DNA from: JADKHC01 sp047600805
GTDB taxonomy: Bacteria; Verrucomicrobiota; Verrucomicrobiia; Opitutales; Opitutaceae
Direction: 5' to 3'
Length of the DNA: 64,000 nucleotides
Assembly (NCBI GenBank): GCA_047600805.1
Contig: JASGKG010000001.1
Location: 3,472,001 to 3,536,000 of the forward strand
Position numbers and translations under genes: made by a program. Position 1 is the first letter of the stretch. Each line of letters begins with the position of its first letter. This document shows positions 50,755 through 59,437 of the stretch, piece by piece. The notes beneath the pieces were generated by a model, which was given only the letters and a program-made list of their open reading frames with translations, searched no databases and was not told where the DNA came from.

Positions 50755-52167
50755 TTATGCGCCGAGTTGGGTGACGACTGCCTCCAGCAAATCGTCGATG
50801 ACTTGGATCACACGGGAAGAAGCTTGGAACGCCCGCTGGTACTTGATCAGGTCGGCCATTTCCTCATCCAGCGACACACCGCTAATCGCGTCACGCTGCG
50901 AGGTGACCAGGGTCGAAATGGAAGTTTGGCTGGAAACGTGCGTGTTTGCCGTCGTGAGAGCCTGGCCAAGGTCGCTAACCGTATCGGAGTAAAACTGGGA
51001 AAAAGTGCCGTCGATGGAATTGGCTGGAGTGGAAAAAACCCGATATGCGAGGGCCGCGACCGCCTTTGCAATCGTGTTGTCGCCCGCCGCACCGCCATCG
51101 GAAGCTTTTAGGCTCGAAGCCGTCACTGTCGAGTCCACCGCGATGGTCCCGGCATCCGTCCCGAGGAAGAAGTCACCCGTTGTCCCTGTCGGATTGTAGG
51201 CGGTATTTACCGAATCAATCAGTTGGGCAGACAGATTGTCGAGATTGGTGCGCAGCGTGCTGATCGCGCCATCTCGCGCCGTCAATGCGCCATAGATCGA
51301 ACCACCTTTGAGAGCTAAGGCCGTCGCAGGAGAGCCGGCCGAGATCGTCGAGCCCGAAAGAGAAACTGCACCGGTGACGCTCGTCAGATTAATCAACTGG
51401 ACGGGATTATTGCTCGCATCGCGCGCGAAGACCTGGATTTCTCCCGCAAACGCCGGATCGGGGCGCGTTTCGATCGACATCTTTTTTGCGAGTTGCTCAA
51501 CGACCGCTTGCCGTTGGTCGCGCAGATCGACCGCACCGCCCGGCTGATTGATTTCCAGGCGGCCGATTTGACCGTTAAGGTCAGCGATGGTGGCGAGCAT
51601 CGAGTTCACCTCGCCGATATCGCTCGTCATCTGGGTGGTCAGATCGTCCTGCAACTGCGCGAGGCGGCTATCCGTTTCGTTCAAGCTATCGGTTAGGATG
51701 CTCGCCTTCTGGATCAACGCGAGGCGTTCGCCGGAATCAGTGGGGCTAGCGGAGAAGCTCTGGAAGGAATTGAAAAAATCGCTCAGCGCCTGGGCGATGC
51801 CATTTGTGCTTCCGGAAGATCCGGTCTCCGACGTGGCGCCTGAGCGATCCACGGACTGGCCGAGATTTGCCTGCGCGCGCTGATAAGCAGATTGCTGCGC
51901 CTCGTACGAGGAAAGCAGGGAAGTTTCACGGACCACCTGCGCGTCCAACAACGAATCGCGTAGTTGTTGAATTTGGCGCGCTTCAACGCCGAGCGACTGA
52001 ACACCCAGTTCAGTCTGAACGGAGCCGCGATCGCCGTAAATCACGCGTTGCCGCGCGTAGTTCGGATTGTTGACGTTCGCGAGATTGCGGCCGGCAGTCT
52101 CGATGGAACGGGAGGCAGCGGTCAAAGCTTTGACGCCGTTTGCGAGTTCGCCGAAGAGTCCGCTCAT
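50755..52167 (-). CDS. flgK: Flagellar hook-associated protein 1, FlgK
   Basis: 470-aa first hook-filament junction protein. The N-terminus (MSGLFGELANGVKALTAASR, then AGRNLANVNNPNYARQRV) and the C-terminus (YQRAFQASSRVIQVIDDLLE, then AVVTQLGA) carry the conserved axial-protein helices. The middle (about 110-330) is the variable beta domain. Shorter than E. coli FlgK (547 aa), probably from a smaller surface domain. It lies between the chaperone flgN and flgL. Confidence 0.93.
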   Translation of the reverse strand: MSGLFGELANGVKALTAASRSIETAGRNLANVNNPNYARQRVIYGDRGSVQTELGVQSLGVEARQIQQLRDSLLDAQVVRETSLLSSYEAQQSAYQRAQANLGQSVDRSGATSETGSSGSTNGIAQALSDFFNSFQSFSASPTDSGERLALIQKASILTDSLNETDSRLAQLQDDLTTQMTSDIGEVNSMLATIADLNGQIGRLEINQPGGAVDLRDQRQAVVEQLAKKMSIETRPDPAFAGEIQVFARDASNNPVQLINLTSVTGAVSLSGSTISAGSPATALALKGGSIYGALTARDGAISTLRTNLDNLSAQLIDSVNTAYNPTGTTGDFFLGTDAGTIAVDSTVTASSLKASDGGAAGDNTIAKAVAALAYRVFSTPANSIDGTFSQFYSDTVSDLGQALTTANTHVSSQTSISTLVTSQRDAISGVSLDEEMADLIKYQRAFQASSRVIQVIDDLLEAVVTQLGA

Positions 52168-52197
52168 AAAGAATGCGTATTAGAGGTTGAAGCTGAT

Positions 52198-52692
52198 TTA
52201 ACCGGCGGCCTGCCAGCCGGAGATCACTGCGCCTGCGCTCACGGCGCCGCGCGGCGAATAGGTGCGATTCTGGAAAGTTTCCGGCATTAACGCCCGCAGT
52301 GCCTCGTCGTGAGCTTCCACCGCTCGCGATAGAAGCATCTGGTTGTGGCGCGCATCGCGGCGAATCCGATGGATTAGGTGATTGATCTCGTCGATCAAGG
52401 CGCCGAGCAACGGCTGCACTTCGACGGGAAAATGCGGCAACATCTGACGCAAACTCGCATCAGGTGGGCATCCTTGTTTCAGCGCAAACTCACGTACGCA
52501 TTTTTCGCGACGTTCGCGGCAAACATGAGTTGCACGTGCCTGTTCCTCGATCGAAAGCGCCAGCGCAGCCACTTGGTCTGCGTCCCGCCGTAGGAGGTTC
52601 GCCTGCTGCTCTTCGAAGAGCGCGAGCAGGGCTCCGTATTCCTGCAGTTCGTTGCGCAGGCATTCAGTAATAAATTCCCAAGAGAGGTTCAC
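52198..52692 (-). CDS. flgN: FlgN-like flagellar export chaperone
   Basis: 164-aa mostly helical protein that starts with GTG. The N-terminal coiled coil (ECLRNELQEYGALLALFEEQ, then LRRDADQVAALALSIEEQ) is typical of FlgN chaperones, which escort FlgK and FlgL to the export gate. The sequence similarity is weak and the assignment rests partly on its place directly before flgK. It starts 2 bases after flgJ, so translation is probably coupled. Confidence 0.75.
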   Translation of the reverse strand: MNLSWEFITECLRNELQEYGALLALFEEQQANLLRRDADQVAALALSIEEQARATHVCRERREKCVREFALKQGCPPDASLRQMLPHFPVEVQPLLGALIDEINHLIHRIRRDARHNQMLLSRAVEAHDEALRALMPETFQNRTYSPRGAVSAGAVISGWQAAG

Positions 52693-52694
52693 GA

Positions 52695-53102
52695 TTATGT
52701 TCCAGTTGAAAGTTTCGATTGTGACTGTCCGTTACTCTTAATATCGGCTTCCGCGGTCCGCGGAGTGAGCTGTTTCTCAAGCATGCGCCCGAGACCCAAT
52801 CCACCCGCTTGAGACAGGCTGTTGGCCAAAGTGTCTGTAAGCATGTAGCCGTAAATTCCACTGCCAGCGCTGCTCGTTCCGCCAAGTCCTCCGGACATAA
52901 CGGGTTCTATACTTGGGGCCAGCAGCTGGCGAAGAATGATGGCTTCGAACTGCGACGCCGCCTTCTTGATCGCAACAGGATCCCGGGAAGAATTTGTCGA
53001 TTTTGAGGAGTTCACCCCGGTCTCGGCGAGGTCGGCACGGAGCGACTGCATGGCAGCGACGTTAGCCGCAGAAGACGTGGATGATATGGCCGAAATGTTC
53101 AT
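52695..53102 (-). CDS. flgJ: FlgJ-like rod-binding protein without muramidase domain
   Basis: 135-aa protein with only the rod-binding part of FlgJ (KKAASQFEAIILRQLLAPSI, then YGYMLTDTLANSLSQAGG). The C-terminal peptidoglycan hydrolase domain of enteric FlgJ is absent, as in many non-enteric bacteria, so another enzyme must open the wall for the rod. The N-terminal 35 residues are Ser/Ala/Asn-rich. It lies 1 base downstream of flgI and 2 bases upstream of flgN. Confidence 0.88.
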   Translation of the reverse strand: MNISAISSTSSAANVAAMQSLRADLAETGVNSSKSTNSSRDPVAIKKAASQFEAIILRQLLAPSIEPVMSGGLGGTSSAGSGIYGYMLTDTLANSLSQAGGLGLGRMLEKQLTPRTAEADIKSNGQSQSKLSTGT

Positions 53103-53103
53103 A

Positions 53104-54213
53104 TCAGTTAATGATCAGCTCGGCCTGAAGAGCGCCCGAGCGTTTGAGCGTTTGAAAAATCGACATCATCTCGCGTGTCGAAACACCGAGGGCGTTCAAG
53201 GCCGCGGCCAACCGATCGACGGTGGGCGCTTCGTTGAAGACGACGAAACGTCCCTTGGTTTCCGTCACGCCTGTCTGCGTGCTGGGCGTCACCACCGTCT
53301 GTCCCGTGGTGCTCAGCGAGTTGGGCTGCGAAACCGCCAGATTCTGGGCCACAGTGATGGTTAGGGAGCCGTGACTGATTGCCACCTGCGAAATCCGAAC
53401 CGTGGAAGTTGCCACGATTGTGCCGGTGCGTTCGTTGATCACGATTCGTGCGGGAGTATCCGGCGCGACGTCGATCGTGCCGACATCTGAAAGAAACATC
53501 ACTTCGCGACCGGTATAATTTGCGGGAAGCTTTACGGTGACGGTCGCAGCGTCGCGGGCGGCCGCGGCGTCGGGATAATAGGCGTTGATCGCCTTCGCCA
53601 TCCGCGAGGCTGACGTGAAATCCGGAGACTGAAGTTGAAGTGTGAATACGCCGTCGTTGGTGATGGTCGCGGAGATTTCGCGTTCAACGATCGCTCCGTT
53701 GGTAATGATGCCGACCGTCGGGTGATTTTTCTGCACGGTTGCTCCACCCGCACCACCTGAACCGCCCAAAAATCCGCCGACCGCGATCGGTCCCTGCGCT
53801 ACGGCATAAACACGTCCATCCGCGCCGACCAGCGGCGTCTGCAACAGCACACCACCTTGGATGCTCTTCGCATCGCCCAAGGATGCCACGGTCACATCGA
53901 TCCGACTGCCGGGTTTTAAAAATGCTGCGATATCCGCGGTAATCATGACCGCGGCGGCGTTCTTCGATTTAATCTGATCGGCCGGGAGCGTGAGGCCGTA
54001 CCGCTGCAAGGCGTTGCCGATCGTGCGCAGCGTGGTGATCGCATTGCTGTCGCCATCGCCGGCCAGACCCACAACCAAGCCGTAACCGACAAGCTGATTG
54101 TCGCGACTGCCGCCGACCTGGGTCAAATCCTTGATGCGCGCCGCCTGCGCCGAAAGGTTAAGCAACCCGATGGCGAGCAGGAGAAAAGAAAGTTGTTTGC
54201 CGAAGCGGATCAT
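53104..54213 (-). CDS. flgI: Flagellar P-ring protein FlgI
   Basis: 369-aa periplasmic ring protein. A signal peptide (QLSFLLLAIGLLNLSAQA, cut before ARIKDLTQV) is followed by the family blocks DNQLVGYGLVVGLAGDGDSN and SLGDAKSIQGGVLLQTPLVG. Length is normal. The P ring forms a bushing around the rod in the peptidoglycan layer, confirming an outer-membrane (Gram-negative) cell envelope. It is 16 bases downstream of flgH. Confidence 0.96.
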   Translation of the reverse strand: MIRFGKQLSFLLLAIGLLNLSAQAARIKDLTQVGGSRDNQLVGYGLVVGLAGDGDSNAITTLRTIGNALQRYGLTLPADQIKSKNAAAVMITADIAAFLKPGSRIDVTVASLGDAKSIQGGVLLQTPLVGADGRVYAVAQGPIAVGGFLGGSGGAGGATVQKNHPTVGIITNGAIVEREISATITNDGVFTLQLQSPDFTSASRMAKAINAYYPDAAAARDAATVTVKLPANYTGREVMFLSDVGTIDVAPDTPARIVINERTGTIVATSTVRISQVAISHGSLTITVAQNLAVSQPNSLSTTGQTVVTPSTQTGVTETKGRFVVFNEAPTVDRLAAALNALGVSTREMMSIFQTLKRSGALQAELIIN

Positions 54214-54229
54214 GGCTGTAGTTGAAAGA

Positions 54230-54841
54230 TTAATACGGCCGCAGGTGATCGACGAGTTTGGTCAGCCAGCCGCGTTTCTGCGCGTCGGTGAGTTCGCCTT
54301 CGCTGATGAATTCCACTCTCACATCAGCAATGTTGGTCGAAGCCACTGTGTTAGCCGTGGTCACGTCGTCGGCGCGCACAATTCCGTGGAGGACGACATA
54401 TTGGGTCTCGCCCGAAAATGTGATGACGCGCGCTCCTTCGATCACGAGGTTTCCATTCGGAAGCACGTCGGTCACCAAAACCGCGGCGCGACCCGAGATG
54501 CTCTGCGTGTTGTTCACCTCGCCGGTGCCAGCAAAATCATTTTTGGCCGAGAAGCCCGTCGTGGGGAGTTCGCCCTTGTGCTTGCCCATGCCGCTCGAAG
54601 GGAAAAGGAAACTCGTCACACCCGCGTCCATGCTCGAAGACTTGCCGGACTTTTTGCTCTGCGACGAAGACTGCGCAACGGATTCGGAAATCACCACGGT
54701 CAGAATATCGCCCTTCCGTGCGGCTTTGTGGTCAGCATACATCGAGCGTTCGGAGTTGGCGGGCGAAGTCCAAAGCGAGTCCGCGTGACAGGAAAGTGCA
54801 GCACCGAGGACGAGCGTGAGAATGGCAGAGTTTTTTTTCAT
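54230..54841 (-). CDS. flgH: Flagellar L-ring protein FlgH
   Basis: 203-aa outer-membrane ring protein. The hallmark block KAARKGDILTVVISESVAQS is near residue 40, and NTQSISGRAAVLVTDVLPNG and GETQYVVLHGIVRADDV follow. The N-terminal hydrophobic stretch ends in LGAALSC, a weak lipobox; other FlgH proteins are lipoproteins, but a signal-peptidase I cut after SCHA is also possible. It is 2 bases downstream of flgA and forms the L ring in the outer membrane. Confidence 0.93.
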   Translation of the reverse strand: MKKNSAILTLVLGAALSCHADSLWTSPANSERSMYADHKAARKGDILTVVISESVAQSSSQSKKSGKSSSMDAGVTSFLFPSSGMGKHKGELPTTGFSAKNDFAGTGEVNNTQSISGRAAVLVTDVLPNGNLVIEGARVITFSGETQYVVLHGIVRADDVTTANTVASTNIADVRVEFISEGELTDAQKRGWLTKLVDHLRPY

Positions 54842-54843
54842 GA

Positions 54844-55551
54844 TCAGAAGCGGACTTCCGCGCGTGCCTCAGCTACGACGCAGGCCGTGAAGTCCTTTTT
54901 GGAGGTTACGTTTCGTACTCGGATAGAATCGCCAGCAGCGCCGTTTTCCATGGCCAGCGCTTTCGCGGTGACCGTCATGGTGCCGTCGACAGCGGCCACC
55001 TCGATCACCTGTCCTTTGCGAACAAGCGGACGCTTCACGAGATCGCGCCAGGTCAACAAGCGACCGGCTGAAGATGAGGACACGGCATAGACAAAATCGC
55101 CGGTGGCATCCTCGACAGCGACCGTATCGCGCTCGCGCAGCACATCGACACGCCGCACGTCCAATTGGTTCGGGTCAAAAATGGAATCACGCTCCAACGA
55201 CGCCCGAACGGCATAAACGTCGCGGAAAAGCTGCGCACGTAACGAGAGCGCTTGATCGCTGAGCACTCGTTCGCCCGCACGGAACCTTACGTGGACCAAC
55301 AGCGAGGACGTGAGCCGCGCCGGGCATTCGACGATCACGGTCTCGGTGCCTTCGGCCGCCGCGAGCGGCACCCAGGGGCGCAACAACTCGAGCTGCAATT
55401 CGCCGCGCACTTGGAATTTTTCGGAAAGCTGACGCGCGAGATCGCTCATGGCCTGGTCGCGTGAGTACGAGACAGCACCGTTTTCCTGCGCCGCGCCTGC
55501 GATCGTCGCGGCGAGGAGAGAAAATATAAACGTGAGCACCCGGAAGTTCAT
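54844..55551 (-). CDS. flgA: Flagella basal body P-ring chaperone FlgA
   Basis: 235-aa periplasmic chaperone with a signal peptide (FRVLTFIFSLLAATIAGAA) and a SAF domain in the C-terminal half (WRDLVKRPLVRKGQVIEVAA, then VRVRNVTSKKDFTACVV-type ending). FlgA helps assemble FlgI into the P ring. The start codon overlaps the flgG stop by one base (TGATG), so translation is coupled. Confidence 0.92.
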   Translation of the reverse strand: MNFRVLTFIFSLLAATIAGAAQENGAVSYSRDQAMSDLARQLSEKFQVRGELQLELLRPWVPLAAAEGTETVIVECPARLTSSLLVHVRFRAGERVLSDQALSLRAQLFRDVYAVRASLERDSIFDPNQLDVRRVDVLRERDTVAVEDATGDFVYAVSSSSAGRLLTWRDLVKRPLVRKGQVIEVAAVDGTMTVTAKALAMENGAAGDSIRVRNVTSKKDFTACVVAEARAEVRF

Positions 55552-56333
55552 CAGCGTTTCATCTGGTTGACGTTCTGCAGCATCTCATCGGACGTCTGAA
55601 TCGACTTGCTGTTGATCTCGTACGCCCGCTGAGCGGTGATGAGACTAACCATTTCTTGTACGATATTCACGTTCGAGCTCTCGACGTAACCCTGCATGGT
55701 GGTGCCAAAACCCTGTTCGCCCGGGCTGCCCGTTTCAGGAGCACCGCTCGCGGTCGTCTCCGAATAAAGATTGCCGCCCAAGCTCTGGAGGCCGGCAGGA
55801 TTGGCAAAACGAGTCAGCTGAATTCGGAAAGACTGCGAGCCGGAAGAAGTCGTGTAAGTCACCTGGCCATCCTGCGAAACCGTGATCGCCGTCGTACCGG
55901 TAGGCACCGATTGAAAACCACTCAATACCGGTAAACCGTCGTTGGTGGTCACCTGCCCCGTCGGAGAAACTTTAAACGAGCCGTCGCGCGTGAAGGCTGA
56001 AGTGCCATCGGGGCGCTGAATTTCATAGAAGCCATCGCCTTGAATTGCGATGTCGAGTTTTTCACCGGTCGAGGTGAGTTCGCCCTGCGTAAAAACTTTG
56101 CCCGTCGCCGCGACACGCGTGCCGTTACCGACTTCGATGCCGGTCGGAAGGATGTTGCCGCCACTATCCTGTGCACCGGTGGTGCGGGGGCGTTGGTAGA
56201 GGAGATCTTGAAAGGAAATCTGACTGCGTTTGAAGCCAGGGGTGTTCACGTTCGCCAGGTTGTTGGCGATGGTGTTCAGGTTGAGCTGCTGGGCTTCCAT
56301 GCCGGATGCTGCGGAGTACAGGGACAAGTTCAT
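55551..56333 (-). CDS. flgG: Flagellar distal rod protein FlgG
   Basis: 260-aa axial protein, normal length. The N-terminus MNLSLYSAASGMEAQQLNLN with NTIANNLANVNTPGFKRSQI and the C-terminus YVESSNVNIVQEMVSLITAQ with RAYEINSKSIQTSDEMLQNV are the standard rod-protein helices. It forms the distal rod inside the P and L rings. Confidence 0.95.
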   Translation of the reverse strand: MNLSLYSAASGMEAQQLNLNTIANNLANVNTPGFKRSQISFQDLLYQRPRTTGAQDSGGNILPTGIEVGNGTRVAATGKVFTQGELTSTGEKLDIAIQGDGFYEIQRPDGTSAFTRDGSFKVSPTGQVTTNDGLPVLSGFQSVPTGTTAITVSQDGQVTYTTSSGSQSFRIQLTRFANPAGLQSLGGNLYSETTASGAPETGSPGEQGFGTTMQGYVESSNVNIVQEMVSLITAQRAYEINSKSIQTSDEMLQNVNQMKR

Positions 56334-56366
56334 GGCTGAAATTTGGTTGGTGCTTCAGACGTTGGG

Positions 56367-57116
56367 TTACCCGAGAGCGTCGAGGGCTTTCTGGAAGTTT
56401 TGATCGCGACTGGTGATGACCTTTTGGTTCGCCTCGTAAGCGCGGGCGATTTGCACCAGCGAGATCATCTCATGAAGCGGCGAGACGTTGCTGGCCTCGG
56501 TGTAGCCCTGGAGGACCACCGGACGCTCCACTCTCTCGGCCGATAACTCATCGCCAGCGACAAAAACACCGTTGCCGAGAGGAACCAGTTTCTGGTTGTC
56601 GGCGAACCGGACGACGCTCACGCGGCCCAGCTGCGTGTCGCCTTGGGTGATGGCGCCGTCCATCGAAATCGCGAGCGCACCGTTCTCGGGCTGGAGCACG
56701 ATCGGCGTTCCGCCCTCGGTTAGCACAGGCATGTTGTCGTTGGTGACGACCGTGCGCTGCGCGTTGAGCTGAAAGTGTCCCGCTCGCGTGTAGCCACGGG
56801 AACCATCCGGCATCTGCACTTCGAAAAATCCATCACCTTCGATCGCGAGATCCAAATCCCGCCTGGTGGGCGTTGTTTCACCTGGCTGAAAACTCACTCC
56901 GAGGCGCGAGGAAGGGAAGAGCGCGGCGGCCGCATTGCCGTCTGAAATTCTCGACTTCGGATCGGTCTGCAACTGGCCCATTTCCAACCCCGAAAACTCC
57001 ACCGTGCGCTTCCGGTAGCCAGGCACCTGGCTCGAAGTCATGTTCTGCGCTACTGCCTCCTGCCACCGTTCGAGGGCGGAAAGTGAAGCTGCGCTCTGGT
57101 AGAGACCAATATTCAT
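56367..57116 (-). CDS. flgF: Flagellar rod protein FlgF-like
   Basis: 249-aa axial protein of the FlgF/FlgG type. Its N-terminus (MNIGLYQSAASLSALERWQE, then VAQNMTSSQVPGYRKRTVEF) departs from the usual N-A-x-N-T pattern (here N-M-T-S-S-Q), but the rest (AIEGDGFFEVQMPDGSRGYT, then SMISLVQIARAYEANQKVI-type ending) fits. By position before flgG it is FlgF, which bridges the proximal and distal rod. A GG-N10-GC motif at 57134-57149 would give a leader of only about 7 bases, so it is not used here as a promoter. Confidence 0.88.
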   Translation of the reverse strand: MNIGLYQSAASLSALERWQEAVAQNMTSSQVPGYRKRTVEFSGLEMGQLQTDPKSRISDGNAAAALFPSSRLGVSFQPGETTPTRRDLDLAIEGDGFFEVQMPDGSRGYTRAGHFQLNAQRTVVTNDNMPVLTEGGTPIVLQPENGALAISMDGAITQGDTQLGRVSVVRFADNQKLVPLGNGVFVAGDELSAERVERPVVLQGYTEASNVSPLHEMISLVQIARAYEANQKVITSRDQNFQKALDALG

Positions 57117-57233
57117 TTGGGGTCTCTCCCCTAAGCAGCGACAATGCCAGTTACATAACTTCTCCTTTTACAGCATCTTACAGCTACCCTCGCTTTCCCG
57201 GCATTTTTTGCCGCTGTGGGTAAAAAGCCTCCC

Positions 57234-57250
57234 GCGGCAGCAATTGCCGC
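57234..57250. repeat. Short inverted repeat between the binding-protein gene and flgF
   Basis: GCGGCA (57234-57239) and TGCCGC (57245-57250) form a 6-bp hairpin; a second hairpin using GGCA and TGCC with an A/T loop lies near 57200-57213. On the minus strand a T run follows after seven bases, so this may be a weak attenuator after the binding-protein gene. Confidence 0.35.
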
Positions 57251-57292
57251 TCCCTGTCACCCTCCCCTCTCCTCCCGCCAAGCGCCAAAAGC

Positions 57293-58219
57293 TCAAGGAT
57301 TAATGAGCCGCTGAATCTCAGGCTTATCGACGTTCTCGGTCGTCACCATAACCAGGTCCGTGTAGGCCTGCTTCTCCACCTTCTCGCCCTTGACGACGGC
57401 GACGGCGGTTTTCACGCCGCGATAGCCCATTTCGAACGGATTCTGTAGAACCAACGCCTTGATCTCGCCGTTGCGGAGGGCGGGAAGCACTTCGTCGTCA
57501 CTGCCTGCGCCGATCAGTACAATTTTGCCGCCTAATCCGCGTTGCTCGACCGATTTCAAAAGTCCTTTCGTGGAAATCGTCGAAATCGCGACCACGCCCT
57601 TCAGATTCGGGTGTTCGTCCAGCATGGTGTCGCAGGTGCGCTTTACGTCGCCCAAAATCGAGCCGCTGTAATAACCGTCGACAATCGTGGCCTTGGGCAT
57701 GGCGGTTTTCAATTCCTGCAGCGCAGCGGCTTCCCGCTTCTCGGTGGATTCGCTGCCTTTTAAGTACCTTAGCAGGGCAACTTCCCCGTTGAGATTGCCG
57801 CCAAGTGCTTTGACGAGCGCGCTCGCGCCCATCTGCCCGGCCAAAAGGTTATTCGACGCGATGAACGCAGAGATTTTGGTGCTGTTGAGTGCGGAATCCG
57901 TTACGATCACGGGAATTCCGTCAGCGATCACCTTCTCGAGCGGTTCGACCAAAGTGTCTTTATGCAGCGGCGTGATGACGATCGCGCTCACTTTTTTCTC
58001 GCGGAAATAGTCGACGATATGAACCTGCGCGTCGACGTCGCTTTCGAACTTCGTGCCGCGAACCACCACTTCCACACCGAGCTCGGCAGCTGCTTTCTTG
58101 GCGCCGGCTTCATAAGTTTTCCAAAAATTGCTGGTCCCTTTTGGAATGACAGCAACGGTGATATTCTGCGCAAATGCCACGACGGGCAGTGCCAACAAGG
58201 CTAGCAGGAGTTTTTTCAT
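57293..58219 (-). CDS. Sugar-type ABC periplasmic binding protein inside the flagellar run
   Basis: 308-aa exported protein with a signal peptide (MKKLLLALLALPVVAFA). The fold is the type 1 periplasmic binding protein / LacI sugar-binding fold: NITVAVIPKGTSNFWKTYEAG, then AIVITPLHKDTLVEPLEKVI and GVVAISTISTKGLLKSVEQRG. It resembles ribose/rhizopine-type binding proteins (RbsB family). No permease or ATPase is encoded next to it. It sits between motB and flgF, so it may be cotranscribed with motility genes and might serve chemotaxis rather than uptake; this is an inference from context. Confidence 0.88.
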   Translation of the reverse strand: MKKLLLALLALPVVAFAQNITVAVIPKGTSNFWKTYEAGAKKAAAELGVEVVVRGTKFESDVDAQVHIVDYFREKKVSAIVITPLHKDTLVEPLEKVIADGIPVIVTDSALNSTKISAFIASNNLLAGQMGASALVKALGGNLNGEVALLRYLKGSESTEKREAAALQELKTAMPKATIVDGYYSGSILGDVKRTCDTMLDEHPNLKGVVAISTISTKGLLKSVEQRGLGGKIVLIGAGSDDEVLPALRNGEIKALVLQNPFEMGYRGVKTAVAVVKGEKVEKQAYTDLVMVTTENVDKPEIQRLINP

Positions 58220-58307
58220 GGGTTCAGATTTAAGAACAACGGTTGGGGTAACACTCGCTTATCGGGCCGAAGAGATTGTTTCTGAAATTCCTAGAGAAAC
58301 CGCCACC

Positions 58308-58547
58308 TCAGCCGCCCGCCGGATACAAGCAATCGATCTCGATCCGCTCGCCGCAGGAACAAGTGACGATCAGCCGCACGATTTTATCGCCTTGCTTGAC
58401 GGTTTCCACGCTGGGACCGCCGGCCCCGTCTTTGGTGTGCTTGTGCGCGCTGGCGGCACGAGCGACGGCTTCCACGGCGCTCAATCCAACCAAGGGCTGA
58501 AGATTGGCGTTTTTGACTTGGGTGCGGCCTGAGAGAAAAGGTTTCAT
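58308..58547 (-). CDS. Small Cys-containing protein of the flagellar run
   Basis: 79-aa cytoplasmic protein, family not recognised. It contains a CSCGERIEIDCLYPAGG motif near the C-terminus (C-x-C plus a third Cys), which could bind a metal. The rest is polar and Ala-rich (LVGLSAVEAVARAASAHK). Its ATG overlaps the end of motB (ATGA at 58544-58547), so it is translated as part of the motility operon. No signal peptide. Function unknown; the position suggests a motor or gene-expression accessory. Confidence 0.65.
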   Translation of the reverse strand: MKPFLSGRTQVKNANLQPLVGLSAVEAVARAASAHKHTKDGAGGPSVETVKQGDKIVRLIVTCSCGERIEIDCLYPAGG

Positions 58548-59413
58548 TTGGGTTCGGCAGTTGAAAGTTGCGCAGCGGTAGCCGGTGAAGTCGGCCCAGC
58601 GGGCGATTTTGGTGAATTGGAAGCGGGCGTGGCCTTCAGATCAGGTTCCTTCTGTTCTCTTTGGCGTGTGCCGACGGTGAGGCTGAGTGTCACACGCTGA
58701 TTCACCTCTGATTCAGGAGATTGGAAAGGCAACGGACGAGTATCAGCGTAGCCAGTGACGCGCTCGATACGGCTTTCTTCGACGGCATAAAAGGTCAGGA
58801 GGCGCCGAGCCGCATTCGCTCGATCAGCTGACAATTCCCACGCGCCGTACTCGGCCTTCGGCATGACGACGCCTTTGCGAGTGTGGCCTTCAATCACGAC
58901 TCGAAATTTTTGCCGATCAATCATCCAAGCAAGGCTCTGCATCACGAACTTCCCCCACTCTGTAAATTCGGCCGTACTTTCCACAAAAAGCGGTTTTCGG
59001 GCTCGGTCGTAGAGCATGATGCGCAAGCCATCGCTCGTCACTTGGATATCGATGGACTTTTCGCTGAGATCCTGGTCGAGGTTCAGCATCTTAAACATGT
59101 CTTTGGCGAGCGAGTTGAGGTAGTTGAGATCGATGTCGCGCTTGCTGGTCTGCGGCTCGTCGGCGCCCGAATCGTCGCCGTGAGGTTTTGACGGCTTGTT
59201 GGTGTCGTACGGCATGACGCCCGACGTACGATCGATCGGCGAAGAAAACGGGTTTTGGAAATAGCGCGCGGTCGCGATCAGAATCTTTTTCTCCTGCGAC
59301 GAGATCCAGAGCACGAGAAACAGCGCCATCATCGCAGTCATGAAGTCCGCAAAGGCCACTTTCCAGGCTCCGCCGTGGTGGGCGTCTTTCTTTTTGGCGC
59401 GTCGTTTAGCCAC
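58544..59413 (-). CDS. motB: Flagellar motor protein MotB
   Basis: 289-aa stator subunit. A basic N-terminus (MAKRRAKKKDAHHGG) is followed by a single membrane helix with the proton-binding Asp, D23, in FADFMTAMMALFLVLWISSQ. A plug region and an OmpA-like peptidoglycan-binding domain (VVIEGHTRKGVVMPKAEYGA, then ERVTGYADTRPLPFQSPESE) follow. The last 30 residues are Ala/Pro/Ser-rich. It is 24 bases downstream of motA. Confidence 0.95.
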   Translation of the reverse strand: MAKRRAKKKDAHHGGAWKVAFADFMTAMMALFLVLWISSQEKKILIATARYFQNPFSSPIDRTSGVMPYDTNKPSKPHGDDSGADEPQTSKRDIDLNYLNSLAKDMFKMLNLDQDLSEKSIDIQVTSDGLRIMLYDRARKPLFVESTAEFTEWGKFVMQSLAWMIDRQKFRVVIEGHTRKGVVMPKAEYGAWELSADRANAARRLLTFYAVEESRIERVTGYADTRPLPFQSPESEVNQRVTLSLTVGTRQREQKEPDLKATPASNSPKSPAGPTSPATAAQLSTAEPK

Positions 59414-59437
59414 AGTTGGAACCGAAATTTTCGGTGG

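Noticed and set aside
54098..55090. Plus-strand open frame of 330 codons
   Set aside because: Antisense to flgI, flgH and flgA, which are firmly identified.
57134..57149. GG-N10-GC (sigma-54-like) motif upstream of flgF
   Set aside because: A transcript from it would start about 7 bases before the ATG and cut through the Shine-Dalgarno region, so it is unlikely to be the promoter.
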